A stretch of 50,784 nt of DNA. Source: Megasphaera micronuciformis F0359 (lineage in GTDB: Bacteria > Bacillota > Negativicutes > Veillonellales > Megasphaeraceae). The notes below the pieces were generated by a model, which searched no databases, was not told the origin of the DNA, and saw only the letters and a list, made by a program, of their open reading frames with translations. Shown here piece after piece: positions 1 to 6,332 of this stretch. The position numbers were made by a program, and so were the translations under genes. Each line of letters begins with the position of its first letter. Position 1 is the stretch's first letter. The stretch spans positions 1 through 50,784 of the forward strand of contig NZ_GL538186.1 of the NCBI RefSeq assembly GCF_000165735.1, read 5' to 3'.

Positions 1-136
1 TTTCTTTGTCACATATGTCCTGTTCTCTTACAATCGGGGCGCTATGTTGAATATTAATACACAATATCTTTTCGGTGATACCGTAGTTTGCAACTTGGCT
101 CCCGATAAATAATACTAACATGTGCTTTCTTTTCAT
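1..136 (-). CDS. Partial ORF of unknown function running off the left edge
   Basis: An open frame starts at ATG 136 (an alternative in-frame ATG is at 121) and runs to the window edge without a stop, giving at least 45 residues. I do not recognise it. It could belong to the remnant prophage or to the host. The start has only a weak purine-rich upstream sequence. Confidence 0.3.
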   Translation of the reverse strand, partial: MKRKHMLVLFIGSQVANYGITEKILCINIQHSAPIVREQDICDKE

Positions 137-203
137 GTCTTTCCATGATAGGATATAGATAAGAGAATGAGGGCGTTGCCCTCATCCTTCTTACTTCTTG
201 CCG

Positions 204-293
204 TTAAGCCTGTCCCAGATGCTTATCAGTCCTACTAGAGTGATTAATTACCTGAGATATAAGGCTAACGGCTTTTTCTATATCCGTTATCAT
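204..293 (-). pseudogene. Small frameshifted ORF, 29 codons
   Basis: ATG 293 has a good ribosome binding site (agaggtgaaaac). The frame ends at 204 after 29 codons. A shift of one base near residue 19 would instead give an ending VGLISIWDRLNGKK, which looks like a more natural C-terminus, so this may be a damaged small phage gene. A GC-rich 8-bp hairpin at 168-186 follows it. The function is unknown. Confidence 0.3.
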
Positions 294-329
294 GTTTTCA
301 CCTCTTTGTTGTAATTTCTACAAGAAATT

Positions 330-357
330 AGGCCTTCCGGAATATTCCGGAAGGCCT
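330..357. terminator. Perfect 28-nt hairpin
   Basis: The palindrome aggccttccgga-atat-tccggaaggcct is perfect. It is followed by ttttgctt on the plus strand and by a weaker T-rich stretch on the minus strand. It lies directly downstream of the small minus-strand ORF ending at 363, so it probably works in both directions. Confidence 0.6.
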
Positions 358-362
358 TTTGC

Positions 363-482
363 TTATTTCTTCGACAATTCGGTAAATCCGTCTTGAATTG
401 TCTGTATGATATTATCTATTGTAGAATGAATACCTCGCAGATAAATTCGATTTCTAATCTTCGCCCACACCGATTGAGTCAT
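363..482 (-). CDS. Small protein of the remnant prophage, 39 aa
   Basis: An open frame of 39 codons (begins MTQSVWAKIRN, ends DGFTELSKK) runs directly into the hairpin at 330-357. It overlaps the broken end of the scaffold fragment in another frame, and no strong Shine-Dalgarno is visible. The position before a terminator and the sensible amphipathic composition are its only support. The function is unknown. Confidence 0.35.
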   Translation of the reverse strand: MTQSVWAKIRNRIYLRGIHSTIDNIIQTIQDGFTELSKK

Positions 483-648
483 TTCGATTTCTGCTCGGTT
501 CGGTTTCTTGTCTTGCAGCCTTTTCTTTGGCTTCTCGTTGCTCTTTCGACTCGCCGTTCAATTTCCCGACTTCTGCCTTAATGGTCTCCACCATTGCCGC
601 ACTGCCGTTGAGCTTTTCCGGTGCTGCATACAATTCTGCCATTGTCAT
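454..648 (-). pseudogene. Truncated scaffold protein gene
   Basis: The first 43 or so residues (MTMAELYAA onward) closely match the intact scaffold protein at 18217-18849. The two then differ by an exact in-frame deletion: the 10-bp repeat cagccttttc, found at 18561-18570 and 18717-18726 in the intact gene, is present once here at 516-525, so 156 bp (52 codons) between the repeats are gone. After KAARQE the frame is shifted and the rest is unrelated. The result is a 64-residue product with no capsid domain partner. Confidence 0.75.
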
Positions 649-719
649 GGTTCTCATTCTCCTTTTCGAACACATTAAATATATGTGATGCGGTCTCCTC
701 CGCTTTTCACCAATAAAAA

Positions 720-775
720 ATGCCCTACGCACCACTGCGCAAGGCATGAAAAAAGCACCCACATTCGTGAGTGCT
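720..775 (-). terminator. Tandem terminators between the small gene and the scaffold fragment
   Basis: Two hairpins read on the minus strand: 754-775 (agcactcac/gtgggtgct followed by a T run) and 720-747 (atgcc-ttgcgca/tgcgta-gggcat followed by ttttttatt). The second is identical to the one at 18921-18948. The first occupies the same place as 18955-18981 but differs in sequence. Confidence 0.65.
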
Positions 776-791
776 AAAAGATATTTCTCCG

Positions 792-1004
792 TTACCAGTC
801 AACTTGAGGCAAGCAGTCCTTAAGAGGCTTTCCGTCAAACATCTGATTGTTTACCAAATCATCAATCGTATCATAGTAAGCTCGCTCTTCATTACTTAAA
901 AACTCATAACCTTTATCTGTTCCACAAGCCAAAAACGTTTTTCCGTTATATTCGTATGTTGTATCGGTCGTAGCAACCATATCTTTAAACTCTTCAATTG
1001 TCAT
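792..1004 (-). CDS. Candidate immunity protein of the remnant MuF toxin, 70 aa
   Basis: The protein is a small acidic product of 70 residues with motifs such as YEYNGKTFLACGTDKGYEF near the middle and FDGKPLKDCLPQVDW at the C-terminus. Its ATG at 1004 overlaps the TGA of the MuF fragment (ATGA), and its Shine-Dalgarno (aaaggag) lies inside the last MuF codons. The equivalent position in the intact prophage holds an unrelated 70-codon gene. A small gene coupled to the end of a variable-tail protein fits an immunity role for a polymorphic toxin. That role is inferred from position and size only. The frame is intact although its neighbours are broken. Confidence 0.55.
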   Translation of the reverse strand: MTIEEFKDMVATTDTTYEYNGKTFLACGTDKGYEFLSNEERAYYDTIDDLVNNQMFDGKPLKDCLPQVDW

Positions 1005-1718
1005 GACTTAAGGCTCCTTTCTACATCTGTAAGTGCTTGTGGCTTACTTTTTCGCACTTCGTCTTTCCCCGTTTTTTCATTCTTCACGATTTTATATTCA
1101 TGCTTATGCCAATAATCAGGCTTATCATCCGTCTCCATGTTATGTTTTTTCGGATATCCATGATGCCCAAAGTGTATTTGTAAGCACATGTTTCCATTTT
1201 CATCATAAAAAGTGATATTTTCTTGCATTTGTTCGGGGCCACATTTTGATAAATGGCGAATTGCCGTATTAGGTTCTCCTCGCATAGGGATTTTGTGATG
1301 AACCTCATTCGTTCTATCAATGATTTCTGACTTAAGTATACCCTATAAGCTGGCTCTTGCAATACATTGTCTTTGCCTGCAGGCTTTCTAACCTCAAAAC
1401 CCTCTTTAGAGACGCTCCTAGCATTAGCAAACCATTCTTTTTTGCCGTTCATTACATCTTTTCTGCCATGGATACCAAGTAGCCGCTCTTGCTCTCGTTT
1501 CGGAAGCGTATCGATGTATGCTTTTCCACCTTTATCGACATTATCCTTTTGCCTACTCATGTCAATCATGCCGTCGACAATCGGCTTTATTCTACATAAG
1601 CAGTGAGGATGTGCCGGGAGCTTCGGGAATTTATCCTTCGGTAATATACCCTTGCCGAGTCCGTACAGGTCGGCATGTGCGTATACGTCGCAAATATCGC
1701 ACTTCGGATGTCTATCGG
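1001..1718 (-). pseudogene. C-terminal fragment of a MuF head protein with a different toxin-like tail, frameshifted
   Basis: From 1718 downward the sequence encodes the conserved MuF segment DRHPKCDICDVYAHADLYG, the AHPHCLCRIKP segment, and the linker ending KREQERLLGIHGR, all near identical to residues 257-341 of the intact MuF protein. After that the sequence is unrelated to the intact copy. The tail is in two frames: one reaches QEPAYR near 1340, and the next continues from GILKSEIIDRTNEVHHKIP to the stop at 1001. So there is a frameshift near 1335-1345. The second part has a histidine-rich pattern (HFGHHGYPKKH, then HKHEY) that I associate with toxin tails on MuF or RHS proteins. I cannot name the family with certainty. 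Confidence 0.7.
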
Positions 1719-1725
1719 CATTTAT

Positions 1726-1797
1726 GTAGTTGTATACGATGAATATATAAAAATCCGGTATAACGACAAAAGCGAACTACCCATCCTTATCAATTAA
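1726..1797 (+). pseudogene. C-terminal remnant of a second serine recombinase
   Basis: Read on the plus strand the codons give VVVYDEYIKIRYNDKSELPIL and a stop at 1795-1797. The intact recombinase has VVIYDDYIEIQYNYKKELPIL at the matching place, ahead of its att site. The match begins right after the MuF homology ends (about 1718), so it marks a deletion junction between muF and int of the older prophage. Unlike the intact gene, this one has a stop codon before the att sequence. Confidence 0.75.
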
Positions 1798-1821
1798 TAA
1801 GAATAAGTAGTTCGCTTTTGC
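1767..1821. terminator. Bidirectional terminator after the recombinase remnant
   Basis: Arms caaaagcgaactac (1768-1781) and gtagttcgcttttg (1807-1820) are perfectly complementary. An inner cttat/ataag pairing lengthens the stem. The ends are T-rich in both directions. A degenerate version of the same hairpin is recognisable at the 3' end of the intact recombinase gene (about 39686-39738). Confidence 0.7.
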
Positions 1822-1827
1822 ATTCTC

Positions 1828-1833
1828 TGGTGG
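1828..1833. other. Left attachment core (attL-like)
   Basis: The hexamer tggtgg here and at 39747-39752 is the last point where the recombinase-side sequences (about 80 percent similar over roughly 60 bp upstream) agree. At the right end it coincides with the CCA end of tRNA-Val. I infer that crossover happens in or next to it. The exact core for a serine recombinase cannot be fixed from one locus. Confidence 0.5.
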
Positions 1834-1997
1834 AATGTAGCGACCTACAATCGAACTTCATCTTCTACCCTGAAGGGTTCTCGTATATCGTTCGTCGAGT
1901 CGCTTAGTAGAATGTAAGCGTTCCTAACCAAGCCTCATTAATTAACTTCCGAATAACTTCCGACCGATTCAAGCCCTGAGCCTCAGCATAAAAAAAC
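1834..1997. other. Phage left-end noncoding stretch
   Basis: No gene is visible. It contains short inverted repeats (tgtag-cgac-ctaca near 1836-1849 and cgctta/taagcg near 1901-1920) and a repeated motif acttccga near 1948-1968. In the excised circle this stretch would follow the recombinase gene: a plus-strand frame continues from the att core to a stop at 1905-1907. The repeats could be recombinase arm sites. Confidence 0.35.
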
Positions 1998-2023
1998 AAG
2001 GCCCCCGATTATTCGGAGGCCTT
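1998..2023 (-). terminator. Terminator of the late operon
   Basis: On the minus strand ggcctccga-ataa-tcgggggcc is followed by ttgttttttt. It lies just past the stop of the last lysis-region gene at 2030. Confidence 0.8.
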
Positions 2024-2029
2024 TTTGCA

Positions 2030-2620
2030 TCACCATTCTTTTATTGTGTACATTACTGTACCACCCTGAACGCCCGTGCCGTCAGTGTGTATAATTCCTT
2101 CAACTCGCCCCGCTTGGTAGCCAATCGATAAGTACGGCTTGCCGTCGATGTACGTGCCGCCTGCTTTAATCTTGTGGTTGTTCCGTAAGTTGATTTTATA
2201 AACGTCAACTTTTTGTTTTTCTTCGTCAACAGTTACAACCGTTCTATCTGATTTCGCTCGTGCCGCAGACGGGATCTGACTATCGTTCTTCCGTATTGCT
2301 TGCTCCGTTCTATCGGCGGCTGCGTTCAAATTCGGAGCGGTCACATAATATGACACGTTCGGAGCAGTCTTCCCGTCGTGAATGCGTTCGATTTTCGTTA
2401 CAATTTCAGTTGCTTCACGGTCCGTAACGTGTAAATCTTTCTTTACCGAATTTTTGTCCGTTGTGTCCGAAAATTGCATTCGTGTAGGCTCGTCTGACGG
2501 CTGTTTCACGTGGTGTACAGCAAAGTATATGCCAAACAAACAAAAACCAGTCAGAACGCAAAATAAGCCAAGTTTTAGCCATTTGCCTGTTTTTTCGTCG
2601 TGAAAGGGTTGAAAGTTCAT
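2030..2620 (-). CDS. Membrane-anchored lysis-region protein, 196 aa
   Basis: ATG 2620 is chosen because aggcggtg precedes it and it starts 18 bp after the endolysin stop; upstream in-frame codons lie inside the endolysin gene. Residues about 15-37 form one hydrophobic helix (LGLFCVLTGFCLFGIYFAV) and the remaining 160 residues would be outside the cytoplasmic membrane. It contains a Lys/Arg-rich middle and a C-terminal glycine-containing beta-like region (GGTYIDGKPYLSIGYQAGR). It is the last gene of the late operon, beside endolysin and holin. In a diderm host a spanin-like role is possible, but there is no clear coiled coil or lipobox, so the function is open. Confidence 0.6.
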   Translation of the reverse strand: MNFQPFHDEKTGKWLKLGLFCVLTGFCLFGIYFAVHHVKQPSDEPTRMQFSDTTDKNSVKKDLHVTDREATEIVTKIERIHDGKTAPNVSYYVTAPNLNAAADRTEQAIRKNDSQIPSAARAKSDRTVVTVDEEKQKVDVYKINLRNNHKIKAGGTYIDGKPYLSIGYQAGRVEGIIHTDGTGVQGGTVMYTIKEW

Positions 2621-2637
2621 CAATTCACCGCCTTCGC

Positions 2638-3252
2638 CTAGTCGTACATGACGTTTTCGTCTACATTCACGCCGTCGACGTTGCCGGATTCTGAATATTG
2701 CCATATTTTTATGTTCGCATTCGGCTTATCAAGTTGTAAGTCATTTCGGCTAGAATATTGTGCAACCCAAAGCGGAACATAATTCGGCAAGCTGTCGATA
2801 TTCATTCCGTTCATGAACATATCATAGCTTCCGTATACGCCTACGTACTTGCCTGCGGCGTTCATTCGGTTGACCCAAGCCATAACGACGGTTGTCAGTT
2901 CATCAGCTCCGAGATTCCTTTGTGCTTCGGTTTCGACATCAAGCCATATACCTGCCGACAGGTCTACCCCGTCGAGGTATGTATTCAGTTGGTTGAGTAA
3001 CCAGTCCGCTTCGGCTTCGGCTTCTTCGGTAGTAGTTGCCATCGAGTAATAATATACGCCTAACTCCATGCCGTTCGCTTTGGCTTCGTTAATATTATGT
3101 ACGAACAGGTCATCGAGATTATAGCAACTTGCTGTATATCCGACATAGCAGGTATAACCGATACGGCAGATACAGAAATCATAACCGAGTATCCTCGCAC
3201 GCTCGAAGTCTAAGCCTTCTTGCCAAGTGGATACGTCTATACCGTATTTCAT
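2638..3252 (-). CDS. Endolysin, GH25 lysozyme family
   Basis: This is a muramidase that would cleave the glycan strands of peptidoglycan at the end of the lytic cycle. It is 204 residues long, a single catalytic domain with no recognisable cell-wall-binding repeat. The GH25 signature is visible: KYGIDVSTWQ at the N-terminus (Asp6) and GIWLDVETEA with the acidic pair Asp105 and Glu107. There is no signal peptide, so it should depend on the holin encoded just upstream. It overlaps that gene by four bases (3249-3252). Lack of a wall-binding domain is common for phages of diderm hosts. Confidence 0.92.
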   Translation of the reverse strand: MKYGIDVSTWQEGLDFERARILGYDFCICRIGYTCYVGYTASCYNLDDLFVHNINEAKANGMELGVYYYSMATTTEEAEAEADWLLNQLNTYLDGVDLSAGIWLDVETEAQRNLGADELTTVVMAWVNRMNAAGKYVGVYGSYDMFMNGMNIDSLPNYVPLWVAQYSSRNDLQLDKPNANIKIWQYSESGNVDGVNVDENVMYD

Positions 3253-3614
3253 CGCTTTCCTTCACCTCTTTCGTTGTTCATCGGCACTTGCGGCCGTTGC
3301 TGTTCTTCCAGTCTGTCCGGGATTCCGTTGCCGTTTCGGTCAATGAACAATGCCAGAAACCCAGAAAAGGCGACAACCACGGGCGGCGTGAACACATGGT
3401 CCACGATGCCCGAGCCCACCGTAATTAGTCGCCCGTGTTCTTCGCTTACGTATCCTTGTAAGAACGACAACAGATACGTAATCGACATCAGTACAATCGG
3501 CGTAATCATAATCGATACGAGGAATCGAGTCGCAATAATCCCTATCGGACTGATTCTCGCAATCCTTGCCGACTGGAACGCTCGCTTGAGTGAGTTAATA
3601 ACCTTCTCTCTCAT
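3249..3614 (-). CDS. Holin-like membrane protein, 121 aa
   Basis: Two hydrophobic segments (about residues 20-52 and 72-90) are separated by a short loop. The C-terminal tail is charged (DRNGNGIPDRLEEQQRP, a calcium-loop-like acidic stretch). This two-helix layout directly upstream of a GH25 endolysin is typical of a holin that permeabilises the inner membrane. No family name can be given from sequence alone. The start ATG overlaps the stop of the preceding coiled-coil protein gene (3611-3614). Confidence 0.7.
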   Translation of the reverse strand: MREKVINSLKRAFQSARIARISPIGIIATRFLVSIMITPIVLMSITYLLSFLQGYVSEEHGRLITVGSGIVDHVFTPPVVVAFSGFLALFIDRNGNGIPDRLEEQQRPQVPMNNERGEGKR

Positions 3615-3931
3615 CGCTTATCTCCGTGCATTTCATTCCTCAAATCATTTACACGAGCCTCGAGGACGTCAACACGTCCAACAAGCTGAAGGTGACGCTG
3701 TGCCTGTTGTATGCGGTCTTGACGAGATAGCTTGATTTCTTCCTTTAACTCACGCAAGGTTTCGATGAGTGTATCGTATTTAGAAGAAAAAAATGTGCGG
3801 TCGTTGATTCTATCTTCTTCGAGCCGCTGTAAGAACGGGCGAATCACCAAGTAATAAGCCATGCCGCCGAGCGTACTTATAATCGTTAGGGTTGTCAATA
3901 CGTCTGCCAACTCAAAACTCCATGTCCACAT
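3611..3931 (-). CDS. Membrane protein with coiled coil, lysis cassette, 106 aa
   Basis: One N-terminal hydrophobic helix (about residues 10-32) is followed by a long charged coiled coil (about 35-103). The shape resembles XhlA-type holin partners and also inner-membrane spanin subunits of the Rz kind. It sits first in the lysis cassette and overlaps the holin by four bases. In a host with an outer membrane a spanin role is reasonable, but no outer-membrane partner gene was found nested inside it. Confidence 0.55.
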   Translation of the reverse strand: MWTWSFELADVLTTLTIISTLGGMAYYLVIRPFLQRLEEDRINDRTFFSSKYDTLIETLRELKEEIKLSRQDRIQQAQRHLQLVGRVDVLEARVNDLRNEMHGDKR

Positions 3932-3942
3932 AGGCCGCCCCC

Positions 3943-4935
3943 TTACAGTCTGTCTTGCTTAGCATAGCTAACCCCTACGCCGTGGTCCCACGTAGAGCCG
4001 TCGCAGTCGATGTTCGCCCAACTGAACACGTCATCGGCGTACCCTTCTGCTCGGCCTTTTCGCCTGAATTCGAGGTTAAGCCGCTCGGACTGACTAGGCA
4101 ACTGAATATGCCTGGGCATTTCTTTATCTCTCGGGAAATACGCTTTACTCGTCAATCTTGCAAGCAACATCATGCCTGTAATCGTAATGTCATCGCCGCC
4201 GCCCGAAAGTTCGTTAAGCTCCAGGCTGTCGAAGTGAAGCGAGTCAAGATTCGGATTATTATATATCGGGTCGAGCATAGCGTATGCCGGAAATTCGATA
4301 ACAGCTTGACCGTCTGCACGCCGATAAATCTTCACGCCGTTCTCGTTGAACAGCTCTTCATTGCCCCCGCCCGTCTGCACTGCCGGGATTGTAAGCGAAG
4401 CGGCCGTACCTTCGCTGCTGTTCGGGTACTCCATTGTAAGAATCTTTTCGTTGCCGTCAAAAGGTTGCATGAGGGCAAAGTCAAGCCGTCCGCTGTCGGG
4501 TATCATCTGACGATTGCCCGTCGTGTCCACAACATAAAATCCGGGCTGACCTTCCACATGTACGACCGTGTCTCCGACTGCAACCGACGTACCGTCAACA
4601 AGCTTGAATTCGGCAAGATCCGAGGTATAGCGACCGTCGGGAATGACTTCCCGTAACAACGCTTTGAGAACGTCCTCCAGGCTGTCGCTGTCGACCTTCA
4701 TCGCTCTATCCTTCATCATTCTGTATACTGTCAGAAAGTTCATGCTGACCGGCTCGGAGCTGCTGCCGTTCTGCCCGTGAAGGCTTTCGAGCCATTCGTC
4801 AACCGTGCCAACAAAGCCCTGTTCGACAGCTACTTCGTAAGCACTCTTGCCGTCCTTGCCCGGTAAGCCCGGGACTTGTACGGCAATGTTAAGCGGATTC
4901 GGTAATGTGAGTTCTACTTTTTGTTTTTCTTCCAT
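3943..4935 (-). CDS. Tail fibre / receptor-binding protein, 330 aa
   Basis: The N-terminal 60 residues contain a collagen-like start (GLPGKDG) followed by SAYEVAVEQGFVGTVDEWLE, a module common in phage tail fibres and baseplate proteins. The middle and C-terminus are beta-rich and of low similarity to anything I recognise, as expected for a receptor-binding tip. It is the last structural gene before lysis, the usual place for a variable fibre in siphophages. Binding specificity is unknown. Confidence 0.75.
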   Translation of the reverse strand: MEEKQKVELTLPNPLNIAVQVPGLPGKDGKSAYEVAVEQGFVGTVDEWLESLHGQNGSSSEPVSMNFLTVYRMMKDRAMKVDSDSLEDVLKALLREVIPDGRYTSDLAEFKLVDGTSVAVGDTVVHVEGQPGFYVVDTTGNRQMIPDSGRLDFALMQPFDGNEKILTMEYPNSSEGTAASLTIPAVQTGGGNEELFNENGVKIYRRADGQAVIEFPAYAMLDPIYNNPNLDSLHFDSLELNELSGGGDDITITGMMLLARLTSKAYFPRDKEMPRHIQLPSQSERLNLEFRRKGRAEGYADDVFSWANIDCDGSTWDHGVGVSYAKQDRL

Positions 4936-4949
4936 TTTTTGTTCCCCCT

Positions 4950-5261
4950 CTAATGCATTGATTCATCATATACGATTCTCATATCGCCCATAATGAGCTT
5001 GTAGCTGTAGTCGTTTTCCTTTGTTACGAATACGTCGTACTTACCGACACGGTACCGTCTCGGTATCTCTCGACTACGCTCGCCAGGTATCTTCACTGTA
5101 ACGGATTCCCCGTCAACGGTGCAGTCGGCTGCTACAAGCTCGATGTCGTTTTCTGTGCGGACCTTCATTACCGCCGTCGCTCCTGTGAAGTCGTGGCCGT
5201 CAGCAACGTACCGCCGAACGAAGTCAGATCCGCAGTGCAGTTCATCGTTGAATATCGTCAT
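4950..5261 (-). CDS. Small tail/baseplate protein with Ig-like features, 103 aa
   Basis: ATG 5261 is chosen because taggtgagcg precedes it. The protein has an early DFVRRYVADGHDFTGATAVMK segment and a late YRVGKYDVFVTK segment, the kind of beta-sandwich pattern seen at the N-terminus of BppU-like baseplate proteins. It sits between the tail-tip accessory genes and the fibre gene. It is probably a virion protein that links the fibre to the tail tip; this is inferred from pattern and place. Confidence 0.5.
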   Translation of the reverse strand: MTIFNDELHCGSDFVRRYVADGHDFTGATAVMKVRTENDIELVAADCTVDGESVTVKIPGERSREIPRRYRVGKYDVFVTKENDYSYKLIMGDMRIVYDESMH

Positions 5262-5274
5262 TCGCTCACCTACT

Positions 5275-5829
5275 TTATATGAGATACATCGACAACCATA
5301 TAGACCGTTTGTCCACAAGGCACCTCATCGTAAACCATCGCTCTTCCGATGCCCCGATGTTGTTCTTGTACGATTCAAAAACAACTACCCCATCTTTTAC
5401 TCTTAAGTGAACTCCACTTAATACGCCCCATGCGTCCCAAGCGGCATCCTCATAAACTGCATAATAATAAACGAATTCATCGTTACACTGTACAATGGCA
5501 CATTCTTTATCCGTCGGAATAGTATATCCAGGCTTATCTGAATAGTGAAGCACTTTAAGAGGAAGCCAGTTACTGTCATATACAACTCGGCCAACTTCGT
5601 TAATAACTTGTAGCCCCATGCCGTGTTCAGAAGGCTGTTGAGAGTCTGCTGAAAATACGTATCGGCGCCCTTCATTGGAAGGGCTGCAGCCATATGCAGT
5701 CAGGCAATTTATTCCGTATGCAAAGCTTTCATCTTTGCTTTTTTCCTTGTCATACCAAAAATTCACATATGATTCATTAATTACAATCTCGCCGTCATCT
5801 GTATATACTCTCAATCCTGTCTCTGCCAT
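5275..5829 (-). CDS. Tail-tip accessory protein, 184 aa
   Basis: ATG 5829 overlaps the stop of the upstream gene (TAATG). The N-terminus MAETGLRVYTDDGEIVIN matches an internal segment of the upstream neighbour, so the two genes share a duplicated domain of the type found just after gene J in lambda-like phages (resembling DUF6453). The rest is beta-rich with aromatic clusters (EFVYYYAVYEDAAWDAWG). It probably decorates the tail tip or fibres. Confidence 0.55.
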   Translation of the reverse strand: MAETGLRVYTDDGEIVINESYVNFWYDKEKSKDESFAYGINCLTAYGCSPSNEGRRYVFSADSQQPSEHGMGLQVINEVGRVVYDSNWLPLKVLHYSDKPGYTIPTDKECAIVQCNDEFVYYYAVYEDAAWDAWGVLSGVHLRVKDGVVVFESYKNNIGASEERWFTMRCLVDKRSIWLSMYLI

Positions 5830-6332
5830 TAATATAACCCCCAGTATAATATCCCAGGCGAACCGGCCCACGCCATTTTATATGAATACGAAATTTTGCC
5901 GTCATCAATAGTAATGACAGGATTAATATAGTGCTCCCACATCATATACTCATCTCCTGAGCTTCTAGGAAATACCACGGCCGCCCATGTTCGGTTCTTT
6001 TTAATAAGCGGGTTTGTAATTTCGCCCGGCGTTTTTCCGTCGATGTTGATATATCCTAATGAATTACATATCGTGTCAGTCGTATTAATGACGATATTTC
6101 CGTCCTCATCAAAGACCTGCATACCTTCTGCCATATATATCACCGTTCCTTTCGTTTCTTTGCCGTTGTTTATGATTGTTACCGCTTCACCTTTATTGTT
6201 TCCATGTTTAGTTGCGGTCTGTACGCTTTCTTCCTTCTGTGCAGTATCAGGCGGTTTCTTGCTTTTATTTTTTAGCAATATAACGGCTGCCACTACAACC
6301 ACTAAAGCAATTCCGATTACCACGGTTACCAT
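5829..6332 (-). CDS. Tail-tip accessory protein with N-terminal membrane helix, 167 aa
   Basis: The first start (6332) overlaps the J-like stop as ATGGTAA and gives a hydrophobic helix (VIGIALVVVVAAVILL) before the accessory domain. A second in-frame ATG at 6134 has its own aaaggaacggtga upstream and gives MAEGMQVFDEDGNIVIN, the same N-terminus as its downstream paralogue. Two products, one membrane-bound and one soluble of 101 residues, are therefore possible. The domain resembles the downstream 184-residue protein. Confidence 0.5.
   Translation of the reverse strand: MVTVVIGIALVVVVAAVILLKNKSKKPPDTAQKEESVQTATKHGNNKGEAVTIINNGKETKGTVIYMAEGMQVFDEDGNIVINTTDTICNSLGYINIDGKTPGEITNPLIKKNRTWAAVVFPRSSGDEYMMWEHYINPVITIDDGKISYSYKMAWAGSPGILYWGLY

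Larger units (their letters stand above)
1..1830. mobile_element. Remnant of a related prophage
   Basis: This stretch holds truncated, collinear copies of genes found intact at 18.2-20.0 kb: a scaffold fragment, a small gene and the C-terminal part of a MuF head protein, all on the minus strand. The MuF fragment is fused at about 1718-1726 to the last codons of a second serine recombinase on the plus strand, which ends in a terminator and the att-like sequence. The simplest reading is an older prophage of the same family, integrated at the same tRNA-linked site, that lost its middle by deletion. The left limit lies outside the window. Confidence 0.8.

Noticed and set aside
1828-1925. tRNA-like sequence ending in CCA on the minus strand next to the left att core
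   Set aside because: It has a TTCGATT loop-like motif and an accc/gggt hairpin, but the T stem does not pair and the acceptor pairs at only four positions. It reads better as phage left-end DNA joined to the att core.
3955-4656. Long open frame on the plus strand (233 codons)
   Set aside because: It is antisense to the tail fibre gene, with no ribosome site and an unnatural composition.
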